Origin: Thermohalobaculum sp963822985
GTDB lineage: Bacteria > Pseudomonadota > Alphaproteobacteria > Rhodobacterales > Rhodobacteraceae
Reading direction: 5' to 3'
DNA: 64,000 bases
NCBI GenBank assembly: GCA_963822985.1
Contig: CAWGJU010000006.1
Location: 310,001 to 374,000 of the forward strand
Of the stretch, positions 26,089 to 34,781 are shown one piece after another. The notes beneath the pieces were generated by a model that worked only from the letters and a program-made list of their open reading frames with translations, searched no databases and was not told the origin of the DNA. Position numbers and translations under genes: made by a program. Each line of letters starts with the position of its first letter. The stretch's first letter is position 1.

Positions 26089-27261
26089 TCAGACGGCAGC
26101 CTTCAGCGCGTCGGCGAGGTCGAGCTTCTCCCAAGAGAATCCGCCATCGGCCTCCGGCTCGCGCCCGAAATGGCCATAGGCGGCCGTGCGCCGGTAGATC
26201 GGCTTGTTCAGCCCCAGATGCGTGCGGATGCCGCGCGGCGTCAGGCTCATCGCCTCGCGGACCGCCCGCTCGATCCGCTCGATCTCGACCTTCTCGGTGC
26301 CATAGGCGTCGACATAGATCGACAAAGGCTCCGAAACGCCGATCGCATAGGCCAGCTGGATGCAGCATTTGTCGGCCAGCCCGGCGGCGACCACGTTCTT
26401 GGCCACATAGCGCGCGGCATAGGCCGCCGAGCGGTCGACCTTGGTCGGGTCCTTGCCCGAGAAAGCGCCGCCGCCATGCGGCGCAGCACCACCATAGGTG
26501 TCGACGATGATCTTGCGGCCGGTCAGCCCGGCATCGCCGTCAGGACCGCCGATCACGAACCGCCCAGTCGGGTTGACGTGCCAGATCGTCTTGTCGTCGA
26601 CCCAGCCTTCGGGCAGCGCCTTCAGCGCATAGGGCTCGACGATCCTGCGGATATCGCCCAACTCGAGCCCCTCGGCGTGCTGGGTCGAGACGACGATCGT
26701 GTGCGCCCGCACCGGCTGTCCGCCGCGATACTCGACCGTCACTTGGCTTTTCGCGTCGGGCCCCAGCTCGGGGGCATCGCCCGCGTGGCGCGCCTCGGCC
26801 ATCAGGCGCAAGATGCGGTGCGCGTAGAGGATCGGGGCCGGCATCAGCTCGGGCGTCTCGTTGGTCGCGAAGCCGAACATGATGCCCTGGTCGCCCGCGC
26901 CCTCGTCCTTGTTGTCGGCGGCGTCGACCCCTTGCGCGATGTCGGCCGACTGCTCGTGCACATAGCAGTCGATGTTGCAGGTCTTGAAGTGAAAGCCCTT
27001 CTGCATGTAGCCGATCTCGCGGATCGTCTCGCGCGTCTTCTCGATCATCTCCTCATCGGAGACGGCATTGTCGGGGCTGACCTTGATCTCGCCCATCAGG
27101 ACGACCTGGTTCGTCGTGGCCGCGGTCTCGACCGCGACGCGCGCCTCGGGCTCGCGCTCCAGGATCATGTCGATCATCGCGTCCGAGATCTGGTCGCAGA
27201 CCTTATCAGGATGCCCCTCCGACACTGATTCAGACGTAAAGAGATAGTCGCTGCGGGACAT
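26089..27261 (-). CDS. metK: S-adenosylmethionine synthetase
   Basis: 390 aa from the ATG at 27261, with AGGAG about 5-7 bases upstream. The signature SEGHPDKVCDQISDAMID lies near residues 12-29, GAGDQGIMFGFATNE in the middle and GGGAFSGKDPTKVDRSAAY in the C-terminal domain, all complete. It makes SAM from methionine and ATP. It sits downstream of the XRE regulator and lnt, after an unusually long 436-base gap. SAM use links to mtnP at 41763. Confidence 0.97.
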   Translation of the reverse strand: MSRSDYLFTSESVSEGHPDKVCDQISDAMIDMILEREPEARVAVETAATTNQVVLMGEIKVSPDNAVSDEEMIEKTRETIREIGYMQKGFHFKTCNIDCYVHEQSADIAQGVDAADNKDEGAGDQGIMFGFATNETPELMPAPILYAHRILRLMAEARHAGDAPELGPDAKSQVTVEYRGGQPVRAHTIVVSTQHAEGLELGDIRRIVEPYALKALPEGWVDDKTIWHVNPTGRFVIGGPDGDAGLTGRKIIVDTYGGAAPHGGGAFSGKDPTKVDRSAAYAARYVAKNVVAAGLADKCCIQLAYAIGVSEPLSIYVDAYGTEKVEIERIERAVREAMSLTPRGIRTHLGLNKPIYRRTAAYGHFGREPEADGGFSWEKLDLADALKAAV

Positions 27262-27697
27262 CGGCGCTCCTGGTCTAGTCTGCGTGATCTTGGCGGCGTG
27301 GCCTGGGCTGTGTCGTCTGGGCCGTGTGGTCTGGGCTGCGGGCGAACGGTCGGCGGCCCCTTTCGCACGCAGGCCCCAATGGGTCAATATGGCCGGCTTG
27401 GGTTGCTGCCCGGTTGCCGAAAGGGCTTTGCGGCTTGGGCAAGACGCAGGCGTCGCCCCGGGGCTGGACCGTCCCCGTTATTGCGTTCAGCGGTTCCAGG
27501 ATCTTTGACCGTGCCCCTGCGGCGGAGGTTCGTGCGGAGCCCTCGATCGACGCCAGCCCTTCAGGCGAGGCGGGGAGTGCCCTCGGCCTGACCGCCTGCC
27601 GGGCCTCGCGGCAGTCCCTCGGGAAGCAGTCCCTCGGGAAGCAGTCCGTCGGGAAAACATGCGGCGACGTCGCCGCGCGAGCCGAGCGACGGCGCGA
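27262..27697 (-). other. 436-base gap upstream of metK; leader candidate
   Basis: No convincing gene on either strand. It holds the 15-bp triple tandem repeat at 27611-27655 and otherwise GC-rich sequence. I looked for the SAM/SAH riboswitch known upstream of metK in Rhodobacterales. I found neither its conserved loop nor a partner for the ribosome-site GGAGC within about 60 bases of the start. The length suggests an untranslated leader or decayed sequence. Confidence 0.5.
27611..27655 (+). repeat. Three tandem copies of a 15-bp unit
   Basis: The unit gcagtccctcgggaa is repeated three times without gaps (27611-27625, 27626-27640, 27641-27655); the third copy has one change, c to g. It lies in the metK / XRE intergenic region, 43 bases beyond the XRE stop. 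Confidence 0.9.
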
Positions 27698-28123
27698 TCA
27701 GACGCCGTCGCCTCCGATCGTATTCACCAGCTCGATGATGCGCCGGCGGGTCGCGGCGTCGGAAATGCGCATGAAGCCCGCCGTCAGCGCCAATCCCTCG
27801 GGCGAGGCCAAGAAGGCCTGCACCTCGACCTCGCGCGGCGCCCGCCGCTGCTTGTCGGCGGTGTCGCTGTTTGACAGGCCTTCGAAGAAGAACCCGACCG
27901 AAACGGAGAGGATCGTCGAGAGCTTGTACAAGCGGCCGGCGCTGATCCGGTTCTGTCCCTTCTCGTATTTCTGTATCTGCTGAAAGGTGAGCCCGAGCTC
28001 GTTCCCCAGCTGCTCCTGGCTTATCCCGAGCGCAATGCGCCGCTGACGCAACCTGCGTCCGACATGCGCGTCAACTTCATCCGCTGATCGCAACGTACAC
28101 CCGCTCCCGGACGCGCCGGCCAA
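27698..28123 (-). CDS. XRE-family DNA-binding regulator
   Basis: Up to 141 aa. The start is unresolved: TTG at 28123 or TTG at 28093 (131 aa), both with weak ribosome sites. A Cro/C1 helix-turn-helix occupies about residues 20-75: RRLRQRRIALGISQEQLGNE, LTFQQIQKYEKGQNRIS and SAGRLYKLSTIL. The C-terminal half (ASPEGLALTAGFMRISDAATR, IIELVNTI) is typical of short alphaproteobacterial XRE proteins found beside lnt and metK. A perfect TTGACA overlaps the lnt stop codon on this strand, a possible -35 element with an unclear -10. Target genes are unknown; position suggests control of metK or of itself. Confidence 0.85.
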   Translation of the reverse strand: MAGASGSGCTLRSADEVDAHVGRRLRQRRIALGISQEQLGNELGLTFQQIQKYEKGQNRISAGRLYKLSTILSVSVGFFFEGLSNSDTADKQRRAPREVEVQAFLASPEGLALTAGFMRISDAATRRRIIELVNTIGGDGV

Positions 28124-28241
28124 TTACCTGATCGGAAAGGCGCGCCACTCCTTAAACTGAATGCGTCAGCATCCCTTCGGACACCACGCCGGCCTAAATC
28201 TCGCCGACGCTCAATACTGAGTCCACGCGGAGCCTGCAGTG

Positions 28242-29807
28242 TCAACGGGTTACGGCCTTCTTGTGCCAAATAGCTCCAAAAAGACCCACAATTACAACCA
28301 CAAATGTCGTCGGAAGATCGCTAATTCTGCTGTAAAGTGTGGACGGCAGAGCCGCCGGCAACTTTGCGTCTATTTCGCCAAAGCTGTTTAGCGGGAGGGA
28401 TGCAACTAAGCGACCCTGCGAATCGATGACCGCCGAGATGCCCGTATTGGCAGCGCGGACCAGCGGAAGTCCTTGCTCGATGGCGCGAATGCGCGCCTGT
28501 GCCAGATGCTGCTGCGGGCCGGCAAAGCTGCCGAACCAGGCATCGTTGGTCAGTTGCACCATCCAGTCGGGGCGCTGGTCCGCCGGGACCACGCCGTGCG
28601 GAAAGATCGCCTCGTAGCAGATCAGCGCCGAAAAGGGCGGCAGGCCGTCGAGCGCCAGCGTGCGCGGCCCCGACCCGGCCGCCAACCCTGCGCCGGTCGT
28701 GAACTGGGGCAGGCCGAGATAGCGCAGGACGGACCACATCGGCATGTATTCGCCGAACGGGACCAGATGATGCTTGTCATAGCGCGGACCGAGCGTTCCA
28801 TCCGGCAGGACGACCGCCAGCGCGTTGGTCCAGCGGTCGCCCTCGGGCGTCCGCTCGCCATGCAGCGCACCCATGATGACGGTTGCGCCCGCCGCCGCCC
28901 CGGCGATGCGCGCGACCTCTTCGGGGCGCGCCGCAGGCACGAAATGCACGGCCGTCTCCGGCCAGACGACGATGTCGGCCGGCCCGAGCGCCGGATCGGG
29001 CGGCGCGGCCGTCGCCTCGAGCGTCCGTCGGTAGAACTCCTCGCGATAGCCAGGCTTGAACTTCAGGTGCTGCGGCGCATTCGGCTGGACGATGCGCAGG
29101 ACCGGCGCGTCGGGGGCATACGCCGTCGGCGTGTCGAGCCGGGCGGCGCCCGCTACCCAGACCGCCCCGCCGGCGGCGAGCGCCAGCGCGGCCACCGCCC
29201 AGCGCCGCTGCAAGGCCGCGACGAGCGGCAGGCCGCAGATCAGCAGCGTCAGCAGCGTCATGCCGAACGGGCCGACCCAAGCGGCCGCCTGCATCGGCGG
29301 CAGGTCGATCCAGACGTAGCCGGGCAGCGCCCAGGGAAACCCGGTGAAGGCGAATGACCGGGCGGCCTCCGCCGCCGTCCACAGCGCCGCGAGAAGAAGC
29401 GCCCCCCTGACGAGATCGCCCGGCCACAGCCAGCGCGCCGCCGCGAATGCCGCCGCCCAGTACAGCGCCAGATACGAGGGCAGCGCGATGACGCCGAGCG
29501 GCATCAGCAGCGCGAACTGATCGGGGTCGACCAGGAAGGCGTTGCCGATCCAGTGCAGCGCGGCCGCGAGATAGCCGAAGCCGGCCGTCCAGCCGACCAG
29601 GGCCGCAGCGCCCACCGTCGGCGTCCCGGCGACCAGCCAAACCAATGCCGGAACCGCCAGGAACAGCACCCAGGGCAGGCCGACCGGCGCATGTCCGGCC
29701 GCCATCAAGGCGCCGGCCAGCAGGGCGAGCGCCAGCCGCGCCCAGCGGCCGTGCACCGCGGGCAGGCGGGACGCCACCGCCCCGGTCTCGCTCGTTCGCG
29801 ACTCCAA
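28242..29807 (-). CDS. lnt: Apolipoprotein N-acyltransferase
   Basis: 521 aa from a TTG at 29807; a GTG at 29777 (511 aa) is also possible. There are several N-terminal membrane helices (for example LALALLAGALMAAGHAPVGL), then a nitrilase-like periplasmic domain with the triad Glu (VWPETAVHF), Lys (YDKHHLVPFGEY) and Cys (ICYEAIFPH), and a final C-terminal helix (FVVVIVGLFGAIWH). It adds the third acyl chain to lipoproteins at the inner membrane. It lies 9 bases downstream of corC, a conserved pairing. Confidence 0.95.
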   Translation of the reverse strand: MESRTSETGAVASRLPAVHGRWARLALALLAGALMAAGHAPVGLPWVLFLAVPALVWLVAGTPTVGAAALVGWTAGFGYLAAALHWIGNAFLVDPDQFALLMPLGVIALPSYLALYWAAAFAAARWLWPGDLVRGALLLAALWTAAEAARSFAFTGFPWALPGYVWIDLPPMQAAAWVGPFGMTLLTLLICGLPLVAALQRRWAVAALALAAGGAVWVAGAARLDTPTAYAPDAPVLRIVQPNAPQHLKFKPGYREEFYRRTLEATAAPPDPALGPADIVVWPETAVHFVPAARPEEVARIAGAAAGATVIMGALHGERTPEGDRWTNALAVVLPDGTLGPRYDKHHLVPFGEYMPMWSVLRYLGLPQFTTGAGLAAGSGPRTLALDGLPPFSALICYEAIFPHGVVPADQRPDWMVQLTNDAWFGSFAGPQQHLAQARIRAIEQGLPLVRAANTGISAVIDSQGRLVASLPLNSFGEIDAKLPAALPSTLYSRISDLPTTFVVVIVGLFGAIWHKKAVTR

Positions 29808-29816
29808 GGGAAGCGG

Positions 29817-30773
29817 CTACTCGGCCGCCTGGCCGACCTGCTCCGAGGCGGCAGCCGATGACCCGCCCAGGGCGAGACGCAGCCGTTTAATGCGCCGCGC
29901 ATCCGCGTCGACAACCTCGAACTCGTGGCCCATGGGATGCGTGATCACCTCGCCTCGGGCGGGGACTCGGTTGGCAAGCATGGAGACGAGGCCGCCCAGC
30001 GTCTCGACTTCCTCCTCCCAATCGTCGGGCAGGAGGCGAATGCCCTCGGCCTGCTCGAACTCGCGGATGTCCGAGCGCGCGTTCACCAGGTAGACGCCGT
30101 CGGCCTCCTTGGTCCACGGCGCGGCATCGTCAATGTCATGCTCGTCCTCGATGTCGCCGACGATCTGCTCGACAAGGTCCTCGATGGTGACGAGGCCGTC
30201 GACGCCGCCGAACTCGTCGATCACCAGCGCCATGTGCACGCGATCGCCCTGCATCTTCTGCAGCAGCGACGCGATGCGCATCGAGGGCGGCACGAACAGC
30301 GCCGTGCGGATGTGGTCGTCCAGCCGGAAATCCTCGGCTTGCGCGCGGCCAAAGCCATAGCGCAGCGCCAGATCCTTGAGGTGCACGAAGCCGATCGGGT
30401 CGTCCAGCGTCTCGCGATAGACCGGCAGGCGCGAGAACGAGCCACGCTCGAAGGTCGCGATCACGTCGGCCAGCGCCGCGTCCTCGGGAACCGCCTCGAT
30501 GTCGGCGCGCGGCGTCATCACGTCCTCGACGCGCAGCTCTCGCAAACGGAGGATGTTGGCCACCATGGCCAGCTCGGCCGGCGAGCTCTCGCGAAAGGCC
30601 GGCCCCAGCGCGGCGCGGCCGCGAACCGGCCTATCCTGCCCGTCGCCATTGCCCGACCATCCCAGAAGCCGGCCGAGCAGCGAAGGCTGGGGCTCGTCCG
30701 ATGGCGGTGGCTCGGCGGGGTCGCGTCGGGTGCGTTCCTCCGCCGAGGAGGTGGTACTGTTGTCGCCGTCCAT
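29817..30773 (-). CDS. corC: CBS-domain HlyC/CorC family protein
   Basis: 318 aa from the ATG at 30773. It starts with an acidic, disordered N-terminus. Paired CBS domains follow (about residues 75-205): VMTPRADIEAVPEDA, FSRLPVYRETLDDPIGF and LVIDEFGGVDGLVTIEDL. The CorC_HlyC transporter-associated domain is at the C-terminus (LGGLVSMLANRVPARGE). There is no DUF21 membrane domain, so this is the soluble CorC-type form. In E. coli CorC is linked to Mg/Co efflux; that role is inferred. It is transcribed with ybeY and lnt. Confidence 0.93.
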   Translation of the reverse strand: MDGDNSTTSSAEERTRRDPAEPPPSDEPQPSLLGRLLGWSGNGDGQDRPVRGRAALGPAFRESSPAELAMVANILRLRELRVEDVMTPRADIEAVPEDAALADVIATFERGSFSRLPVYRETLDDPIGFVHLKDLALRYGFGRAQAEDFRLDDHIRTALFVPPSMRIASLLQKMQGDRVHMALVIDEFGGVDGLVTIEDLVEQIVGDIEDEHDIDDAAPWTKEADGVYLVNARSDIREFEQAEGIRLLPDDWEEEVETLGGLVSMLANRVPARGEVITHPMGHEFEVVDADARRIKRLRLALGGSSAAASEQVGQAAE

Positions 30774-30808
30774 GGTCCGATCGATGCAGCGCGGTGTCCC
30801 GCACCTCC

Positions 30809-31333
30809 TCACACGTAAGGGTCGGGGATCCCCATTTCGGCAAGCGCCCGGCGCTCGAGCCCTTCCATCAGCTCCGCATCCCCAACCCGCTCGTGATCAT
30901 ACCCGAGCAGATGCAGGCTGCCATGGAGAATCAGGTGGAGCACATGATTTTTCAAGGGCAGTTTCGCGCTTTCCGCCTCGCGCGTCACTGTCTGGAGGGC
31001 GATGGCGATATCCCCCAGCGGGAGTCTGCTCCCCCTCTCGCCCTGGGGCGGGCTGGCCGGGACCGCTCCCTCGGCGGTGGCCCGCAGCTCGAACGCCGGC
31101 CAGGAAAGCACGTTCGTCGCATCCGGCCTGCCGCGAAACTCGGCGTTCAGCTCGCCGATCCGCGCGTCGCCGCAGGCCAGCAGCGAGACGGCGTATCCGT
31201 CGGCCCGCAGCCCCACCGCGGCGAGGGCGAGCTCGACGGCCCGGCGCGCCACCGCGTCCAGCTCGGGCAGCGCTTTGTTCCATTCTGGCACTTCGACGAC
31301 CAGATCGACCAGAGGTTCGCCCGCCCCACTCAC
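30809..31333 (-). CDS. ybeY: Endoribonuclease YbeY (16S rRNA maturation)
   Basis: 174 aa from a GTG at 31333 overlapping the phoH stop (GTGA); larger open frames here are not real. The metal-binding signature HGSLHLLGYDH is complete (three His). It is preceded by FRGRPDATNVLSWP and a variable, Pro/Gly-rich insert (EGAVPASPPQGERG) before LPLGDIAIALQ. It takes part in 16S 3'-end processing and ribosome quality control. phoH-ybeY-corC-lnt is a strongly conserved unit. Confidence 0.95.
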   Translation of the reverse strand: MSGAGEPLVDLVVEVPEWNKALPELDAVARRAVELALAAVGLRADGYAVSLLACGDARIGELNAEFRGRPDATNVLSWPAFELRATAEGAVPASPPQGERGSRLPLGDIAIALQTVTREAESAKLPLKNHVLHLILHGSLHLLGYDHERVGDAELMEGLERRALAEMGIPDPYV

Positions 31334-32349
31334 CCGCCGCCGCGCCCATAGGCCTCGACGATGCGCGCGACCAGCGGGTGGCGCACGACATCCGCGGCCG
31401 TGAAGGTGACGAAGCCGATGCCCTCGACGTCGCCGAGGAAGTCGAGCGCCTGCACCAGGCCCGAGCGCATGCCGCGCGGCAGGTCGACCTGCGTCGGGTC
31501 GCCGGTGATCGCCATGCGGCTGCCCTCGCCCATGCGGGTCAGAAACATCTTCATCTGCATCTCGGTGCAGTTCTGCGCCTCGTCCAGCACGACGAAGGCG
31601 TGGGCAAGCGTGCGCCCGCGCATGAAGGCAAGCGGGGCCACCTCGATCTTGCCCTCCTCCATCAGCTTGGCCGCCTGGCGGCCCGGGATCATGTCGTTCA
31701 GCGCGTCGTAGAGCGGGCGGAGATAGGGGTCGATCTTCTCCTTCATGTCGCCGGGCAGGAAGCCCAGGCGCTCGCCCGCCTCCACCGCCGGGCGGCTGAG
31801 GACGATGCGGTCGACCTGGCCGTCGAGGAACATGGCGACGGCGGCGGCGACGGCGAGGTAGGTCTTGCCGGTGCCGGCCGGGCCGATGCCGAAGACCATC
31901 TCGCGGTTGAAAAGCTCCTGGACATAGAGCCGCTGGGTGGGCGTGCGCGGCTCGATGACGCGCCGCCGGGTGCGGATCTCGACGCGCCCGCCCGGAAACA
32001 TGTCGAGTTGGCCGCCCTCGTCGCGATCGGCCCGCGCGACCTCCTCGGCGGCGGTCCCCATCCGGATCAGCCGATCGATGTCGGCGGCTTGCACCGAGCG
32101 GCCCTCCTCGAGCCGCTCGTAGAGCTCGGACAGGGCGGCGGCGGCCTGCTCGCGCGCATCGGCCGAGCCGTGCAGCACGAGGAGGTTGCCGCGCCGGGCG
32201 ATGGCGACGCCGACCGCCTGCTCGATCTGCGCAAGGTTTCGGTCGTACTGGCCGCAAAGATCGATGAGGAGCCTGTTGTCGGGAAACTCGACAAGGGTCT
32301 CGCCAAGCGCTTCAGGCAACGCGCTGGCCCCGCCGGCGACAAGCTGCAC
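31330..32349 (-). CDS. phoH: PhoH family ATPase
   Basis: 339 aa if it starts at the GTG at 32349, with a GGAG about 11 bases upstream; an ATG at 32490 would give 386 aa and a TTG at 32319 would give 329. Conserved sequence begins at EFPDNRLLIDLCGQYDRNLA. Then come an N-terminal KH-like part, Walker A GPAGTGKTYLAVA, Walker B FVVLDEAQNCTEMQMK, and ITGDPTQVDLP. It is a cytoplasmic ATPase linked to RNA metabolism in company with YbeY. The extra residues from 32490 do not look like family sequence, so the shorter starts are preferred. Confidence 0.92.
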   Translation of the reverse strand: MQLVAGGASALPEALGETLVEFPDNRLLIDLCGQYDRNLAQIEQAVGVAIARRGNLLVLHGSADAREQAAAALSELYERLEEGRSVQAADIDRLIRMGTAAEEVARADRDEGGQLDMFPGGRVEIRTRRRVIEPRTPTQRLYVQELFNREMVFGIGPAGTGKTYLAVAAAVAMFLDGQVDRIVLSRPAVEAGERLGFLPGDMKEKIDPYLRPLYDALNDMIPGRQAAKLMEEGKIEVAPLAFMRGRTLAHAFVVLDEAQNCTEMQMKMFLTRMGEGSRMAITGDPTQVDLPRGMRSGLVQALDFLGDVEGIGFVTFTAADVVRHPLVARIVEAYGRGGG

Positions 32350-32592
32350 GAAATGCTCAACTCCGATCCGGTTCGCACCGCTAGATGGTGACGCAGCGGC
32401 ATCGCGGCCGCAAGAGAAAAGGCCGTCATCACGGATGTCAAAGCGCCCGAGCGGCCGGGCGGGTTCCCGAGCGCGGCAGGCGGTCCGCATGCGTACCCCT
32501 GCGTACCGCAAACGCACCGGCACTGAACGGCTGGTCTTCGGCGGCTTTCGGGCGCAGAATTGTGCCCCGGAGGCAAAGAATTCGGGGGGATC

Positions 32593-33665
32593 GTGGTGTC
32601 GCAGCCAGGCGTGGCGCAGGAGAGGCCGCCGGCGGCAACGCCCGGGCGGCCGGCCGAGGCGGCGGATGAGGCGGCGATGAGGCGGCGGATGTCGAGGCGC
32701 GCGTCCGGCGCATCTGGGCCAGCCGGTGCAGATGGTCCGAGGCGGCCGATGCCTCGCGCGACAAGGTCCGGCGCTGGCGCATGGCGCAGCTGGCCCTGGC
32801 CGTCGCCGGCTCGGTGCTGGCCGCGGCGGCGACGAGGTGGCTCTGGGGCGCCGAGGGGGTGGCCGATGCTGCCGGGGCGGCCGATGGCGGTGCCGGCGAG
32901 GCGGCCGGGCGGGCCGCCGCCCTGCTCGGCGCCATCGCGCTGGCGCTGGTCGGCTTGATCCAGATCCACTTCCTGAAAGCCGAGCGCGTCGCGGCCTTGG
33001 CGCGCCTGCGCTCGGCCGGCGAGGGGCTGAAATCCGAAGTCTTCCGGTTCCGCGCCCGGGCGCGGCCATACGAGGCCGACCCGAACGGCACGCTGCTGGC
33101 CCAGCGCACGGCCGAGCTCGAGAACTCGGCCGGCGATCTGGCGAACCTCCTGCCGGCCGCGGCGGCCAAGCCGTCCGAGCCACCGGGGCCGCTGACGCCC
33201 GCGAGCTATCTGGAGAGCCGGGTCGACCAGCAGATCAACCGCTATTACGCGCCACAGGCGCGCAAGAACCAGGGCCAGGCCGATCTCTACCGCAACCTCG
33301 CCATCGCCGCGGCGGCAATCGGCACGGTGCTCAGCATCGCCATGGCCGTGCTGGGCGTGGCCGCGCTCGGCATCTGGGTGCCGGTGCTGACGACGCTTGC
33401 CGCCGCCTTTGCCGCGCATGCGGCGATCGAGCGTTATGAGTTCAACGCCAAGAGCTATGCCCAGCACGCCCAGCGGCTCGAGGCGCTGGCCCGCAGCTGG
33501 CAGGCCGACCCGCTGCGCTTCGACCCGGCCGTCTGGTCGGACTTCGTCCACGATGTCGAGGAGACGATCTCGGTCGAGAACCGGGGCTGGATGGCCGATA
33601 TGCTGCGCGACGTCGAGGGCGTCTCCGACGTCGTCGCCAGGGCGCGGGCCGAGGCCCGGCAGTGA
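32593..33665 (+). CDS. Two-TM protein resembling DUF4231/SLATT, with an apparent frameshift near its start
   Basis: A conventional start (ATG 32781) gives 294 aa. Sequence that clearly belongs to the same protein (RVRRIWASRCRW, then DASRDKVRRWR) continues in frame upstream to a stop at 32667 with no start codon. One base missing after 32676, inside a repeated gatgaggcggcg unit, would join it to the frame starting at GTG 32593/32596, which has a ggggga ribosome site. Membrane helices lie at about 2-22, 44-63, and a close pair in the 170-225 region (numbering from 32781). The block YLESRVDQQINRYYAPQAR before the pair is the pattern I associate with DUF4231/SLATT two-TM proteins, some of which are predicted effectors of nucleotide-signalling defence. 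No partner sensor or cyclase-type enzyme is adjacent, so no defence role is claimed. Confidence 0.7.
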
Positions 33666-33766
33666 CGGCGTCCTCGCGAGACGCATCGGGGGGCGCATCG
33701 CCGCGCGCATTCGGCCCGGGCCTGTGCTATTCCTGAGTCCCGAGGAGATGTGAGCGGAGCCTGTCG

Positions 33767-34273
33767 GTGGCGACGGTCGAGATCGCGATCCGCCGGTCGA
33801 GGGCCGGGGACGCCGTGGCACTGGCGGCGCTGCATGCCGAGGCTTGGCGCTATGCCTATCGCGGCGTCATCCCGGGCCTGGTGCTCGAGCGCATGGTGGC
33901 GCGGCGCGGGCCCGGCTGGTGGCGCCGGATGCATGCCGTCGGCGGCACCACGACGATCCTGGAATTCGGCAAGGAGGCGGCCGGGTATGCCACCCACGGG
34001 CGCAGCCGATCCGGTCGGGCCGGGGCGCAGGGCGAGATCTACGAGCTTTACCTCCGGCCGGAATATCACGGGGCGGGGCTGGGCCGGAAGTTGTTCGAGG
34101 CGGCGCGCGACGAGCTGCGCGCCGCGGGCCTGCGCGGGCTGGTCGTGCGCTCGCTGGCCGAAAACGAGCCCGCGTGCCGCTTTTACCGCGCGATGGGCGG
34201 GCGCGAGTTCGGCCGCGGCGCCGAGCGGGTCGCCGGCACGCGGCTGGCGATGGTGGCCTTTCACTGGCGCTGA
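33767..34273 (+). CDS. GNAT family N-acetyltransferase
   Basis: 168 aa from a GTG at 33767. The N-terminus reads IAIRRSRAGDAVALAALHAEAWRYAYRG, typical of acetyltransferases acting on small molecules or protein ends. Motif A, LYLRPEYHGAGLGRKLFE, carries the CoA-pyrophosphate loop, and ENEPACRFYRAMGGREFG is the usual motif B. The substrate cannot be predicted. It lies between the two-TM protein and clpS, all on the + strand. Confidence 0.88.
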   Translation: MATVEIAIRRSRAGDAVALAALHAEAWRYAYRGVIPGLVLERMVARRGPGWWRRMHAVGGTTTILEFGKEAAGYATHGRSRSGRAGAQGEIYELYLRPEYHGAGLGRKLFEAARDELRAAGLRGLVVRSLAENEPACRFYRAMGGREFGRGAERVAGTRLAMVAFHWR

Positions 34274-34378
34274 AACGGGACGGGTCGCCGGGGCTGGGCC
34301 GCGGGGCAGGGCCTCGGGGCAGGGCCTCGGACGGGATTTCTGGAGTGGGCTTCGGGCCGGGAATCGGGAAGACTGGCG

Positions 34379-34687
34379 ATGAGCGAACAGCGCGTGCTCG
34401 AGCCGAAGAGCAAGGCGCGGCCCAAGGTCGAGCGGCCGCGGATGCACAAGGTCATCCTGCTGAACGACGATTTCACGCCGCGCGAATTCGTCGTGCTGGT
34501 GCTGAAGAAGGTCTTTGGCATGGGGCCGGAACGCGCCCTTGGCGTGATGATGACGGCTCACCGCAAGGGCTGTTGCGTTGTCGCCGTCTATACCCGCGAC
34601 GTCGCCGAGACCAAGGCGACCGAGGCGACGGATGCCGGGCGGCAGGCGGGCTTTCCGTTGATGTTCACGACCGAGCCGGAGGAATAG
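34379..34687 (+). CDS. clpS: ATP-dependent Clp protease adaptor ClpS
   Basis: 102 aa from the ATG at 34379, with GGAAG about 7 bases upstream. The core is complete: MHKVILLNDDFTPREFVV (N-degron pocket residues in NDD), VFGMGPERALGVMMTAHRKG and CCVVAVYTRDVAETKA. ClpS hands N-end-rule substrates to ClpA. No clpA follows here, unlike in many genomes. Confidence 0.95.
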   Translation: MSEQRVLEPKSKARPKVERPRMHKVILLNDDFTPREFVVLVLKKVFGMGPERALGVMMTAHRKGCCVVAVYTRDVAETKATEATDAGRQAGFPLMFTTEPEE

Positions 34688-34781
34688 GGTGGGCGGCCGC
34701 TCACCACAGGCTTGCTGTTCACGAGCGAGCCTCGGCGCTCGGGTCGCTCCGGCCGCTGTCGATCGAAGATCGGAGGAGTTC

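Noticed and set aside
27262..27330. SAM/SAH riboswitch upstream of metK
   Set aside because: The ribosome-site GGAGC is present, but I found no upstream complementary loop or conserved core in the adjacent 60 bases.
27284..27983. Plus-strand open frames between metK and XRE, containing a repeated LGKQS motif
   Set aside because: The repeat is the 15-bp tandem array translated; the frame enters the XRE gene on the opposite strand and has no ribosome site.
32781..33665. SLATT-like protein as part of a CBASS or similar defence operon
   Set aside because: Neighbours are a GNAT and clpS; no nucleotidyltransferase, SLOG or STING-like partner is visible.
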